DNA from: Anaeromassilibacillus senegalensis
Lineage (GTDB): Bacteria > Bacillota > Clostridia > Oscillospirales > Acutalibacteraceae
DNA: 64,000 nt
Assembly: GCF_021531715.1 (NCBI RefSeq)
Contig: NZ_JAFBIT010000001.1
Coordinates: forward strand, 558,001-622,000
Direction of reading: 5' to 3'
A program made the translations under genes and the position numbers. How positions within the stretch are numbered: position 1 is the first letter of the stretch; each line of letters starts with the position of its first letter. The notes beneath the pieces were generated by a model that did not search any database, was not told the origin of the DNA, and was given only the letters and a program-made list of their open reading frames with translations. Positions 50,761-59,543 of this stretch are shown here, piece after piece.

Positions 50761-52074
50761 ATGGCGACATCCTCACGAAAAACAGCCCTTGCGGCGCTCA
50801 ATGACGTGACGCAGAACGAGGGCTATTCCAATATTGTGATTGACAAGGCGATCCGTGCGGCAGGGCTTGAACCGCGCGACGCGGCGCTCGCCTCCGTGAT
50901 TTTTTACGGTGTGCTCGAAAAGCGCATGACACTCGACTATTATATCCGGAAATTTCTCGCGAAGCCCAAGCAAAAGCTCGACGAAACGGTGCTGAATATC
51001 CTGCGTATCGCGGCGTATCAGATGTTGTATCTCGATAAGATCCCGGATTCCGCCGCTGTGAATGAGGCGGTGCTCTGCGCTTCGGACTATATGCGCGGTC
51101 GTTATAAGAGTTTCGTCAACGGCGTTCTGCGCAGCTTTGCGCGCGGCTTTCGGGAGGTGCCGGAGCCAGAAAGCGAGAGCGTACGGTGGAATATTCCTCA
51201 GGCGATAATCGACCTCTGGACGCACGATTACGGCAAGCCGCTCTGCGCCGAACTGCTTCGCGCAATGTCGGGACGGGCGAAGACGTATATCCGCGTCAAC
51301 CCGCTTCGGGCATCGACGGCGTCGCTGCTGAGTGCATTCCCGGCTGGCATGGCTGAGCCGGTCGATATGCTGCCGGATGTGCTGTGTCTACACGACGCGG
51401 GCGACCCAACGTTGCTGCCCGGCTTTTCGGACGGCGCGTTTCATGTGCAGGATCTGTCCTCACAGCTTCTGTGCAGCCTTGTGGATCCGCAGCCCGGGGA
51501 ACGGGTCGCAGATGTCTGCGCGGCGCCCGGCGGCAAGAGCTTTACACTCGCCGAGCGCATGAAAAACGAGGGAAAACTCGATGCTTTCGATTTATATAAA
51601 GGGCGCGTCCGCCTGATTCAGAAAGGTGCGCAGCGGCTGCAGCTTTCGATCATTTCTGCTGCCGTGCGCGACGCGGCGACGGGAGACTGCGCGGCGCAGT
51701 ATGACCGCGTGCTCTGCGACGTGCCGTGCTCAGGGCTCGGCGTGATCCGCCGCAAGCCTGAGATCCGCTACAAAAAGCCCGAGAGCTTCGCGGAGCTTCC
51801 TGCATTGCAATTGCGGATTCTCGAGCATTCCGCGGCGCTGGTTCGCCCCGGCGGGCTGCTGTTTTATTCGACCTGCACGCTGCACGACGCGGAAAACGGC
51901 GCGGTGGTGCGCGCGTTTCTCGAGCGTCACCCGGAATTTGAGCCGTACGCGCTGCCTGCTGTTCCGATCCGGCGTCATATTCCGGACGAGCCCGCGCATA
52001 CGCTTACGATGATGCCAATAAATTTCGGCGGCGACGGCTTCTTTGCCGCCGGTCTCCGAAGAAAAGACGGCTGA
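50761..52074 (+). CDS. rsmB: 16S rRNA (cytosine-967-C5)-methyltransferase
   Basis: 437 residues. N-terminal NusB-like helical domain (1-140), then Rossmann methyltransferase: ADVCAAPGGKSFTLAERM, CDVPCSGLGVIRRKPEIRYKK (catalytic-pair Cys), and YSTCTLHDAENGAVV (nucleophile Cys). ATG lies one base after the fmt stop; no strong Shine-Dalgarno, consistent with coupling. Confidence 0.94.
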   Translation: MATSSRKTALAALNDVTQNEGYSNIVIDKAIRAAGLEPRDAALASVIFYGVLEKRMTLDYYIRKFLAKPKQKLDETVLNILRIAAYQMLYLDKIPDSAAVNEAVLCASDYMRGRYKSFVNGVLRSFARGFREVPEPESESVRWNIPQAIIDLWTHDYGKPLCAELLRAMSGRAKTYIRVNPLRASTASLLSAFPAGMAEPVDMLPDVLCLHDAGDPTLLPGFSDGAFHVQDLSSQLLCSLVDPQPGERVADVCAAPGGKSFTLAERMKNEGKLDAFDLYKGRVRLIQKGAQRLQLSIISAAVRDAATGDCAAQYDRVLCDVPCSGLGVIRRKPEIRYKKPESFAELPALQLRILEHSAALVRPGGLLFYSTCTLHDAENGAVVRAFLERHPEFEPYALPAVPIRRHIPDEPAHTLTMMPINFGGDGFFAAGLRRKDG

Positions 52075-52101
52075 ACGCACTGGAAGGAGAGAGGTCAAGG
52101 T

Positions 52102-53145
52102 TTGGGGAAAATCGATATCAAATCCATGCGGCTCGATGAGCTGCAGGCGACGTTTCTGGAGCGTGGGCTACCCAAATACCGCGCGGCGCAGGTTTACCGC
52201 TGGCTGCACCAGCGCGGCGTCACCTCGTTTGACGAGATGACCGACCTTTCCAAGGATCTGCGCGCCGCTTTGCCGGAAACGTTTGAAATCCGTAGCACAG
52301 AGATCGCTCTGCGGCGCGTTTCAAAGCTCGACGGCACGGTGAAATACCTCTTCGCGCTCAACGACGGCGAGACGGTTGAATCCGTCCTGATGCAGTATCA
52401 CCATGGTTATTCGATCTGCATTTCCACGCAGGTCGGCTGCAAGATGGGATGCACCTTCTGCGCGACGGGTAAAAGCGGCTTTTCCCGCAATCTGACGCCG
52501 AGCGAAATGCTTTCCGAGATCCAGACGGCGCAGCGGGATGCCGGCGTGCGCATCTCCAATGTTGTTCTGATGGGCATGGGCGAGCCGCTCGACAATTATC
52601 AGAATGTTTTAAGGTTTTTGGAGCTGGTTTCGTCAGAAAACGGGCTTAATATTGGTATGCGGCACATCTCGCTTTCCACCTGCGGGTTGGTCGATCGGAT
52701 CTACGACCTTGCGGATAAAAAGCTGCAGCTCACGCTTTCCGTTTCGCTGCATGCGCCGAACGATGAGATTCGAAGCCGCACGATGCCGGTGAACCGCAAA
52801 TGGAACGTGGAGGAGCTTCTGAAAGCCTGCCGCTACTATTCCGACGTGACCGGCAGACGCATTTCCTTTGAATATGCGATGATCAGCGGCGTGAATGACA
52901 GTGACGCGTGCGCGGCGGAGCTTGCGTCTCGACTGCGTGGGATCATCAGCCATGTGAACCTCATACCGGTCAACGATGTGACCGATACGGGTTACCGCAA
53001 AAGCGGGGAGGACAGACTCAGAAAATTCTCGGCTATACTCGAAAAAAGGGGTATAACCGCTACCGTCCGGCGTACGCTCGGATCGGATATTGAAGCGTCG
53101 TGCGGCCAGCTTCGCCGACGCAATCAACAAGGAGGGACACTATAA
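52102..53145 (+). CDS. rlmN: Dual-specificity rRNA/tRNA adenine-C2 methyltransferase RlmN
   Basis: 347 residues. Radical SAM motif CKMGCTFCATG, VLMGMGEPLDNY, LTLSVSLHAPNDEIRSRTMPVNR and the end of the protein with a Cys in EASCGQLR (methylated Cys). Methylates A2503 of 23S rRNA and A37 of some tRNAs. TTG start with GAGAGAGGT. Its TAA overlaps the ATG of prpC (TAATG). Confidence 0.96.
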   Translation: MGKIDIKSMRLDELQATFLERGLPKYRAAQVYRWLHQRGVTSFDEMTDLSKDLRAALPETFEIRSTEIALRRVSKLDGTVKYLFALNDGETVESVLMQYHHGYSICISTQVGCKMGCTFCATGKSGFSRNLTPSEMLSEIQTAQRDAGVRISNVVLMGMGEPLDNYQNVLRFLELVSSENGLNIGMRHISLSTCGLVDRIYDLADKKLQLTLSVSLHAPNDEIRSRTMPVNRKWNVEELLKACRYYSDVTGRRISFEYAMISGVNDSDACAAELASRLRGIISHVNLIPVNDVTDTGYRKSGEDRLRKFSAILEKRGITATVRRTLGSDIEASCGQLRRRNQQGGTL

Positions 53146-53876
53146 TGTACGCTGTGTGCAAAACGGATATCGGACGGCTTCGCAGCTCCAATCAGGACGT
53201 CTGCCGCTGTGGCTCGTTTCCGGACGGCAGTGCGTGGACGGTTGTCTGCGACGGCATGGGCGGCGTCAGCGGCGGCAATATCGCGAGCAGCCTTGCCTGC
53301 GATGCGATTGTCGAAGCGTTTGAGCAAGCCTATACGGCCGGTATGGAAGAAAACGCCGTGCGTGAAATGATGCTTTCGGCGATTCAGAAGGCGAACGAAG
53401 CGGTGCTTCACCGCGCGCAGGAGGAGCCGGAGCTTTACGGCATGGGCACGACCGTCGTCGCGGCGATCGCGTCGGGCGGTGTGCTGCACATCGCACACGC
53501 GGGGGACAGCCGGTGCTACCTCAAGACATCGCTCGGCGTCAAGCAGGTCACGACGGATCACTCCTACGTGCAGCAGCTTGTCGAGAGCGGCGCCATCACG
53601 GAGGATGAGGCGCGCGTGCACCCGCAGCGCAACCTGATAACGCGCGTTGTCGGCGTACATCCCGACATGGAATGCGACTACGCCTGCTACAATTTTGAGC
53701 CGGGTGATCTGGCGCTGTCCTGTACGGATGGCCTGAGCAATTACCTCGAGCGCGACACGCTGCTGTTTTTCATCAGCAACTATCAGGGCGAACAGCTTGC
53801 GCAGGAGCTGATCCAGTACGCCAACAGCAAGGGCGGAAGCGACAACGTGACGGTTGCGGTCATCGAGAACCGCTGA
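53145..53876 (+). CDS. prpC: PP2C-type Ser/Thr protein phosphatase
   Basis: 243 residues. Metal motifs DIGRLRSSNQD, VVCDGMGGVSGG, HAGDSRCYL, LSCTDGLSN and GGSDNVTV cover the complete PPM core. Reverses the phosphorylation made by PrkC, encoded next. AGGAGG lies 8-9 bases upstream. Confidence 0.95.
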   Translation: MYAVCKTDIGRLRSSNQDVCRCGSFPDGSAWTVVCDGMGGVSGGNIASSLACDAIVEAFEQAYTAGMEENAVREMMLSAIQKANEAVLHRAQEEPELYGMGTTVVAAIASGGVLHIAHAGDSRCYLKTSLGVKQVTTDHSYVQQLVESGAITEDEARVHPQRNLITRVVGVHPDMECDYACYNFEPGDLALSCTDGLSNYLERDTLLFFISNYQGEQLAQELIQYANSKGGSDNVTVAVIENR

Positions 53877-53895
53877 GAAAGGACGATGCACAATT

Positions 53896-55941
53896 ATGGA
53901 TAAATATATAGGAAAGCGTCTGGACGGACGCTATGAAATACACGAGCTGCTCGGCGTGGGCGGCATGGCGTACGTTTACCGCGCCTACGATAAGATCGAG
54001 AGCCGCTGGGTTGCAATCAAGATCCTCAAGGAGGAACTCTCGAACAACAGCGATTTCCTCCGCCGGTTCCGCAACGAATCGAAGGCGATCGCAGTGCTTT
54101 CGCATCCGAATATCGTCAAGGTGTATGACGTCAGTTTCGGCGACCGCATCCAGTACATCGTGATGGAATTCATTGACGGCATCACGCTCAAGCAGTACAT
54201 TGAGCAGCAGGGCGAAATCAAGTGGCGCGAGGCGCTGTACTTCACGGTGCAGATTCTGCGCGCGCTTCAGCATGCGCATGAAAAGGGTATCATCCACCGC
54301 GATATCAAGCCGCAGAATATTATGCTGCTTGAGGACGGCACCATCAAGGTGACGGATTTCGGTATCGCGCGCTTCTCGCAGGCCGAGACGCAGACGATGA
54401 CGGACAAGGCGATCGGCTCTGTGCATTATATCGCGCCGGAACAGGCGCGCGGCGGGTACATCAACGACAAGGCGGATATCTATTCCGTCGGCGTCATGCT
54501 GTATGAAATGCTGACCGGTCAGCTTCCGTTTGTGGCGGACAACGCCGTGTCGGTCGCGATCATGCAGATGCAGGCGGAACCGACGCCGCCCACGCGCATC
54601 AATCCCGCTATCCCGAAGGGGCTTGAGGAGATCACGATGCACGCGATGGAGAAGAATCCCGCGCAGCGTTTCCCCTCGGCGGCCGATATGCTTGAGGATG
54701 TCGAGCGTTTCCGCCGCAATCCGGAGATTGTGTTCAATTACGGCAATCAGATGGATCACGCCTATGCGCGCGGCACGGATATCTACGACGACGTGCGCTC
54801 CACGCCGCAGAAATACAACGACAACTACGAGTATGAGGAGGAATACGTTCGCTCGAAGAACGGCGCGCGCGCCTCGATGATCATCACCGGCATTGTGGTG
54901 GCGATCCTGGCGGTCGGTCTTGTGGTCGGCGGTATCTTCCTCTGGAATTACTTCCAGAACTTAAGCACGGAGGAAGTCTCCGATGAGATCGATCTGCCGA
55001 ATTTCGTCGGCAAGATCTATGAGACGGAAATCAAGGATAATCCCGAATACGCGGATCTCGAATTTGAGATTACCATGGGCAACGTGCCGAGCAAGGCTGC
55101 GGGCGAAGTACTCCGACAGACGCCGGCGGCCGGCATGAAGGTCAAAAAGGGCAAGACGATTTCCCTGACCGTCAACGGCGAGCTCGAAAAGGTGGTCGTG
55201 GAGGAGACAAAGGGCGACAAGCAGCAGGATGCCTATAACAAGCTCAAGGCGCTCGGCCTCAATCCGGAAATTCAGGCTGTCGCGGACGATGAAACGGCAG
55301 TGGGCTATGTCGTCAAGACAAACCCGGCGGCCGGCACGGAGGTTACGACCGGCACAAAGATCACAATCTTTGTCAGCTCGGGACCCTCCAAGGAGAAAGT
55401 CAAGGTGCCGCAGGTTGTCGGTTCCACGCTGGCCACGGCTAAGAGCGACTTGGAAGCGAGCGGCTTCGTTATAGGCGATATCCGTTACGACGATGAGAGC
55501 GATAAGGACGAAGGCACCGTGCTCTCCTGCGATCCGAAATCCGGCGATGAAGCGCCGAAGGGCTCTGCGGTAAATCTGGTTGTCAGCTCCGGCAAGGGCG
55601 CAACGAAGACCGTGCAGTACGATATTCCGCTGCCGAGCAATGTTTACGAGGATCTTGTCATGAAGATCTATGTGGACGGCGAGCTTTTCGATACGCGTAC
55701 GGTGAATCCGTCGGTTTCCATGTATACCGGCGCGTCGTTCAGCGGCACGGGCCGTGCGAGCCTTACGATCCGCCTGAACGATCAGGATTATATCTCGGCG
55801 GAGATCAATTATGATACGCAGAGCATCGACGTATATTCGCAGCTTCCGTATACGACGCCGGAGCCCGCACCGACCGATCCGCCCGAAGAGCCGGAGTCGA
55901 GCACGGATGAGCCGGACGACGGCCAGATCACGACACATTAA
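53896..55941 (+). CDS. prkC: PASTA-domain Ser/Thr kinase (PrkC/StkP type)
   Basis: 681 residues. Kinase domain 1-275: VAIKILK (K42), HRDIKPQN (D136), TDFGIARF (D154), and activation loop QTMTDKAIGSVHYIAPEQARG. One membrane segment (about 333-353, SMIITGIVVAILAVGLVVGGIFLW). Three PASTA repeats outside the cell (about 363-570; VPQVVGSTLATAKSDLEASG is the clearest) sense muropeptides or lipid II. A beta domain and an acidic Pro-rich tail follow. Controls growth, wall synthesis and germination in relatives. AGGA precedes the ATG with a long spacing. Confidence 0.95.
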   Translation: MDKYIGKRLDGRYEIHELLGVGGMAYVYRAYDKIESRWVAIKILKEELSNNSDFLRRFRNESKAIAVLSHPNIVKVYDVSFGDRIQYIVMEFIDGITLKQYIEQQGEIKWREALYFTVQILRALQHAHEKGIIHRDIKPQNIMLLEDGTIKVTDFGIARFSQAETQTMTDKAIGSVHYIAPEQARGGYINDKADIYSVGVMLYEMLTGQLPFVADNAVSVAIMQMQAEPTPPTRINPAIPKGLEEITMHAMEKNPAQRFPSAADMLEDVERFRRNPEIVFNYGNQMDHAYARGTDIYDDVRSTPQKYNDNYEYEEEYVRSKNGARASMIITGIVVAILAVGLVVGGIFLWNYFQNLSTEEVSDEIDLPNFVGKIYETEIKDNPEYADLEFEITMGNVPSKAAGEVLRQTPAAGMKVKKGKTISLTVNGELEKVVVEETKGDKQQDAYNKLKALGLNPEIQAVADDETAVGYVVKTNPAAGTEVTTGTKITIFVSSGPSKEKVKVPQVVGSTLATAKSDLEASGFVIGDIRYDDESDKDEGTVLSCDPKSGDEAPKGSAVNLVVSSGKGATKTVQYDIPLPSNVYEDLVMKIYVDGELFDTRTVNPSVSMYTGASFSGTGRASLTIRLNDQDYISAEINYDTQSIDVYSQLPYTTPEPAPTDPPEEPESSTDEPDDGQITTH

Positions 55942-55952
55942 GGCAGGGACGT

Positions 55953-56855
55953 ATGAGCGAAGCGTTAACCGGCCTTGTCCTCAAAGGGATTGGCGGTTTC
56001 TATTATGTGCAGTGCGGGGACACGCTGTATTCCTGCCGTGCGCGCGGCAAGTTCCGCAAGGATCGTATTTCGCCGTATGCCGGCGACCGCGTGCGGTTTA
56101 CGGTCGATGAAAACGGCGAAGGATATCTTTCGGAAATCCTGCCGAGAAAGAATTTTCTGGTGCGTCCGCCGCTTGCAAATCTCGATAAGCTGTTCATCGT
56201 CTCCTCGGTCAGCGACCCGCAGCCGAGCACACTGATTATCGATAAAACCATTGCGGCGGCGGAGCTTAAAGGTATTGAACCGGTGCTCGTCTTTACGAAG
56301 ACCGATCTCGACGATGCCGCGCCGCTGCGCGAAATCTACGGCATGATCGGCATTCGCTGCTACTTCGTGTCGGCTGTGGACGGCGTCGGCGTGGAATCGC
56401 TGCGCCCGGAGCTTACAGGCTGCGTTTCGGCGTTCACCGGAAATTCCGGCGTCGGAAAATCGACGCTGCTGAATGCGCTGATGCCGGAGCTTGTGCTCGA
56501 AACAGGGGAAATCAGCCGCAAACTCGGCCGCGGCCGCCACACGACGCGCCACGTGGAGCTGTACCCGGTGGAGGGCGGCTATGTGGCCGATACGCCCGGC
56601 TTTTCCACCATGGATATCGATCGCTACGAGCTGTTCCGCAAGGAGGAGCTGCCGGACGGCTTCCGCGAGTTTGCACCGTATATCGGCGCGTGCCGGTTCA
56701 CCTCCTGTTCGCATACCTGCGAAAAGGGGTGCGCCGTGTTGGAAGCGGCGGAGGCGGGCAAGATTTCCCGCTCGCGCCTGGAGAGCTACATCGCGATGTA
56801 CAACGAAGTGAAGGACATAAAGGAGTGGCAGTTATCAAAGAGCAAAAATGTATGA
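55953..56855 (+). CDS. rsgA: Ribosome small-subunit GTPase RsgA
   Basis: 300 residues. OB fold (1-65), then a circularly permuted GTPase with motifs in order TKTD (G4), FTGNSGVGKSTLLN (G1), RGRHTTRHV (G2), DTPGFS (G3), and zinc-binding C terminus CRFTSCSHTCEKGC. Checks 30S maturation. The end overlaps thiN by 31 bases. In Bacillus, rpe lies between rsgA and thiN; it is absent here. Confidence 0.96.
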   Translation: MSEALTGLVLKGIGGFYYVQCGDTLYSCRARGKFRKDRISPYAGDRVRFTVDENGEGYLSEILPRKNFLVRPPLANLDKLFIVSSVSDPQPSTLIIDKTIAAAELKGIEPVLVFTKTDLDDAAPLREIYGMIGIRCYFVSAVDGVGVESLRPELTGCVSAFTGNSGVGKSTLLNALMPELVLETGEISRKLGRGRHTTRHVELYPVEGGYVADTPGFSTMDIDRYELFRKEELPDGFREFAPYIGACRFTSCSHTCEKGCAVLEAAEAGKISRSRLESYIAMYNEVKDIKEWQLSKSKNV

Positions 56856-57487
56856 TCATCGGCGCTGCGCCGCTGACCTCCGATAAAGTTTTCAAAGAGT
56901 TTGACCCCAGAGATCACTATGTGATCTGCGCGGACGGCGGCTACGATACGGCTGTGAAATTCGGTATCCGGCCCGATCTCGTCATCGGTGATTTCGATTC
57001 CGCCGTGAAGCGTCCGCCGGAAACCATCCGCACGTTGAAGCTGCCGGTGCAGAAAGATGAGACGGATACGATGAGCGCGGCGATGGTCGGGTTCAAGCTC
57101 GGATTTACCTCATTTGTGCTGATCGGCTGCCTTGGCGGCGACCGCTTCGACCATTCCATCGCGAATATCAACGTGCTGCTGTATATCGCAAACCGCGGCG
57201 GCAGCGGCGTGCTGTGCACGGAGGACACGAAGGTGTTCGTTCTGCGCGGCGGGCGAATCGTTTTGACCGAGCTCAAAGGCGCGACGGTCTCCGTGTTCCC
57301 GTTTGACGGCACCTCCTGCAACCTGACGTATTCCGGGCTCGAGTACCCGCTTTACCAGAAAAACCTCACGGCGGGCGCGACGCTGATGGGCGTGAGCAAC
57401 CGCATCGTCGAGGATACGGCGGAGATCAAGGTCAATATCGGCTGTGCGCTGATCGTCCTGTATACGCCGGGCGAAAAGAAAGCGTAA
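56825..57487 (+). CDS. thiN: Thiamine diphosphokinase
   Basis: 220 residues. CADGGYDTAVKFGIRPDLVIGDFDS and the aspartate-rich KDETDTMSAAMVGF bind substrate and metal; GCLGGDRFDHSIANINVL and the C-terminal beta domain complete the ThiN fold. Makes thiamine pyrophosphate. GTG 56825 is chosen with GAAGGA nine bases upstream, since ATG 56852 would cut the first strand (KCMIIGAAP). Confidence 0.92.
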   Translation: MAVIKEQKCMIIGAAPLTSDKVFKEFDPRDHYVICADGGYDTAVKFGIRPDLVIGDFDSAVKRPPETIRTLKLPVQKDETDTMSAAMVGFKLGFTSFVLIGCLGGDRFDHSIANINVLLYIANRGGSGVLCTEDTKVFVLRGGRIVLTELKGATVSVFPFDGTSCNLTYSGLEYPLYQKNLTAGATLMGVSNRIVEDTAEIKVNIGCALIVLYTPGEKKA

Positions 57488-57558
57488 CACATTCCGGCAC
57501 TCCCGTATATACTGGAATAACCCTAGCGGGCGAGTTTCAGGGAATGGGGGTGCCGGTT

Positions 57559-57735
57559 TTGAATAAGCCGAGATGCTGTGCGAACAGCTGCTTCAAGGAT
57601 CGCCGTCTGCGCTGTCTGTGCGCCGTTTCGTTCGGCCTGGGTATGGTCCTTTCCTGCGTCTGCCCGACAGGGCTCATACTTTTCATCGCCGCGGTCATCA
57701 TGGTCGCGCTGGGCATTGCGATCATCCGCTGCTGA
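57559..57735 (+). CDS. Small Cys-rich membrane protein
   Basis: 58 residues from a TTG with GGGGGTG six bases upstream (ATG 57544 is an alternative). Cytoplasmic N terminus with RCC, C and C (NKPRCCANSCFKDRRLRCLC), then a hydrophobic hairpin GLGMVLSCVCPTGLILFIAAVIMVALGIAIIRC. I recall similar short proteins with the CPTGL-x-LF-x-AAVI motif in clostridia; no function known. Directly upstream of spoVM, 29 bases away, so a role in sporulation is possible. Confidence 0.6.
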   Translation: MNKPRCCANSCFKDRRLRCLCAVSFGLGMVLSCVCPTGLILFIAAVIMVALGIAIIRC

Positions 57736-57764
57736 GCGTGTTTTTCGGAAGGGAGCAGGCACAT

Positions 57765-57854
57765 ATGAAGGTTGTCGTACTTAATGGAAAAGGTTTTGTC
57801 GGGTTCGTTCTCCGGCATATGTTCGGCATCAAAAAGCTGCCGCAGGAGCAGTAA
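57765..57854 (+). CDS. spoVM: SpoVM, spore coat-anchoring peptide
   Basis: A 29-residue peptide too short for most gene finders. MKVVVLNGKGFVGFVLRHMF followed by GIKKLPQEQ aligns without gaps to Bacillus SpoVM: K2, F11, G13, R17, M19 and G21 match, giving the amphipathic membrane-bound helix that marks the convex forespore surface and recruits SpoIVA. Position after thiN is the same as in Bacillus, and spoIVA is 1.7 kb downstream. AGGGAG lies nine bases upstream. Residue 9, a proline in Bacillus, is Lys here. Confidence 0.82.
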   Translation: MKVVVLNGKGFVGFVLRHMFGIKKLPQEQ

Positions 57855-57865
57855 ATATACGGCAG

Positions 57866-57892
57866 GGGGAGCCTTCGGGCTCCTCTTTTTTT
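57866..57892 (+). terminator. Terminator after spoVM
   Basis: GGGAGCC pairs with GGCTCCT (one G-T at the base) around TTCG, then TTTTTTT. Confidence 0.85.
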
Positions 57893-57911
57893 GCGTGCAT
57901 CCGGCGGCGCG

Positions 57912-57940
57912 GCATATTGTCCCACGGTCCTTCATAGAAT
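57912..57940 (+). promoter_or_regulatory. Predicted sigma-E (mother cell) promoter
   Basis: GCATATT (57912-57918), 14-base spacer, CATAGAAT (57933-57940); close to the Bacillus sigma-E consensus (KMATATT, 13-15, CATACAMT). It precedes the spore genes DUF3794/LysM and spoIVA and has no sigma-A match. Confidence 0.6.
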
Positions 57941-57981
57941 GAAGCAGAAATCAAAGGGCAGCGAAAGGAAGAAAACAGCTT

Positions 57982-59505
57982 ATGCAACTGACAACAGGCA
58001 ATCAGGTCTATGAAGGCTTTGAACAGATTATGGAATCGAACCACGAATGCCCGGTGGATACGGAGTACAACCTCCCGGATTACTGCGCGGATATTCAAAA
58101 GATCCTCAAGTGCATCGTCACGCCGGAGGTCGCATCGGTTTCCGTCATCGGAGACAGCTTGTCGGTGGACGGCGCGGCGGATATCCGCGTGCTGTACCTC
58201 GACGCGAAGGGCGAATGTGTGCGCGGCTTTGATACGAAGAAGGAGTTTTCCTTTACCGCACGGCTGAATGGCAGCCCGGAGGGTGCGCATGCCGTCGTCC
58301 GCCCGTTCGTGCAGCACATGACCTGCCGCGCGATGAATGCCCGGCGCGTCGACATGCACATCACGCTCGGGTTTGCGGTTTCCGTCTCCGCCGTGCGCCG
58401 GACGGAGCTGGCCGATTGCGTGAACCACGAGCTTGTCGAAACGCGCACCGAATCATACGATGTGTCGGGTGCGGCGGGGTGCTGCACGCATACGTTTATC
58501 CTGGAGGAGAACATCGAGTTGCAGAACGGCAAGCCGCCGATCGAGACGATCCTGCGCCGTGCGGTGCGGTACCAGATCGACAGCGTGCAGGTGCATGCGG
58601 GTGAAGCGGTGATCTCCGGCAAAGCGTGCGTGGAGGTACTGTACCGCACGTTTTCGGATTCCGCACCGCCGGAGCGCATGGCGTGCGAGCTGCCATTCAC
58701 GCAGACGGTCGAGTGCGCTGGTATCGACGAGGATTGCACCGCGCAGGTATGCTGCCCGGGCGGCGAGTGCTCCATCCAGCCGCGCGAGGACAGCGTGGGC
58801 GAATATACAGTGCTGAACCTCTATCTTAAGCCGACGTTCAGCCTCCGGTTTATCCGTCCCTGTACGGTTCGCACTGTGTGCGATGCATTTTCGATTCAGG
58901 GCGCGTTCGCGGCAAAGTACAAGAACGCTTCGCTGGAGCGCACGGAGATCATGGCGCCGAGAATCGTGAAGGTCAAGGATACAGTACGCATCCCGGAAAA
59001 CGACCTCGAGCGCGTGCTGGATATCTGGTGCGACGCGCTCAGTCTCTCGGCGTTTACGGAGAAAGACAGCGCCGCCATCCGCGGGAAATTCAGCGTCTGT
59101 CTGCTCTATCAGACGAAGGAAAAGCGCATCGCGTTCGCAGAACGTATGCTTGATTTTACAGACTCTCGCAATGCTCCGGAAGCCGGCAAGTACAGCGCGT
59201 CCGGCGAGATCACGGCGGTGCGGTATTCGATCACGGACGCCGGCTCCGTGGAATGCACGGCGGATGTCGCCGTGACCGAGCAGCTCCGCATGGTTTATCC
59301 GGTGCGTGCGATCGAGGCCGCAGAGCTTGACGAGACGGCTCCGGGCGACGACTGCTGCGCGGCAGTGTATTACGCGGCCGGCGGGGAGAAGATCTGGGAT
59401 ATCGCGAAGCGCTACCATGCGCGCGTATCCGCCGTCAAGGCGCACAACGGCTGCGCGGAGGATACACTCAGCGAGGATCGCCCGATGATTATCTGCCGGA
59501 AATGA
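57982..59505 (+). CDS. DUF3794 (SPOCS) and LysM domain protein, probable spore coat/cortex protein
   Basis: 507 residues. Two or more SPOCS (DUF3794) beta domains: N-terminal EQIMESNHECPVDTEYNLPDYCADIQKIL then repeats around 165-290 and 325-425. C-terminal LysM (about 458-505: YYAAGGEKIWDIAKRYHARVSAVKAHN) binds peptidoglycan. Found upstream of or near spoIVA in many clostridia and thought to link the basal coat with cortex. GAAAGGAAG precedes the ATG. Directly preceded by the sigma-E-like promoter. Confidence 0.9.
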   Translation: MQLTTGNQVYEGFEQIMESNHECPVDTEYNLPDYCADIQKILKCIVTPEVASVSVIGDSLSVDGAADIRVLYLDAKGECVRGFDTKKEFSFTARLNGSPEGAHAVVRPFVQHMTCRAMNARRVDMHITLGFAVSVSAVRRTELADCVNHELVETRTESYDVSGAAGCCTHTFILEENIELQNGKPPIETILRRAVRYQIDSVQVHAGEAVISGKACVEVLYRTFSDSAPPERMACELPFTQTVECAGIDEDCTAQVCCPGGECSIQPREDSVGEYTVLNLYLKPTFSLRFIRPCTVRTVCDAFSIQGAFAAKYKNASLERTEIMAPRIVKVKDTVRIPENDLERVLDIWCDALSLSAFTEKDSAAIRGKFSVCLLYQTKEKRIAFAERMLDFTDSRNAPEAGKYSASGEITAVRYSITDAGSVECTADVAVTEQLRMVYPVRAIEAAELDETAPGDDCCAAVYYAAGGEKIWDIAKRYHARVSAVKAHNGCAEDTLSEDRPMIICRK

Positions 59506-59543
59506 CGCGCACCGAAAAAACGCTTTGAGGAAAGGACATGGTT

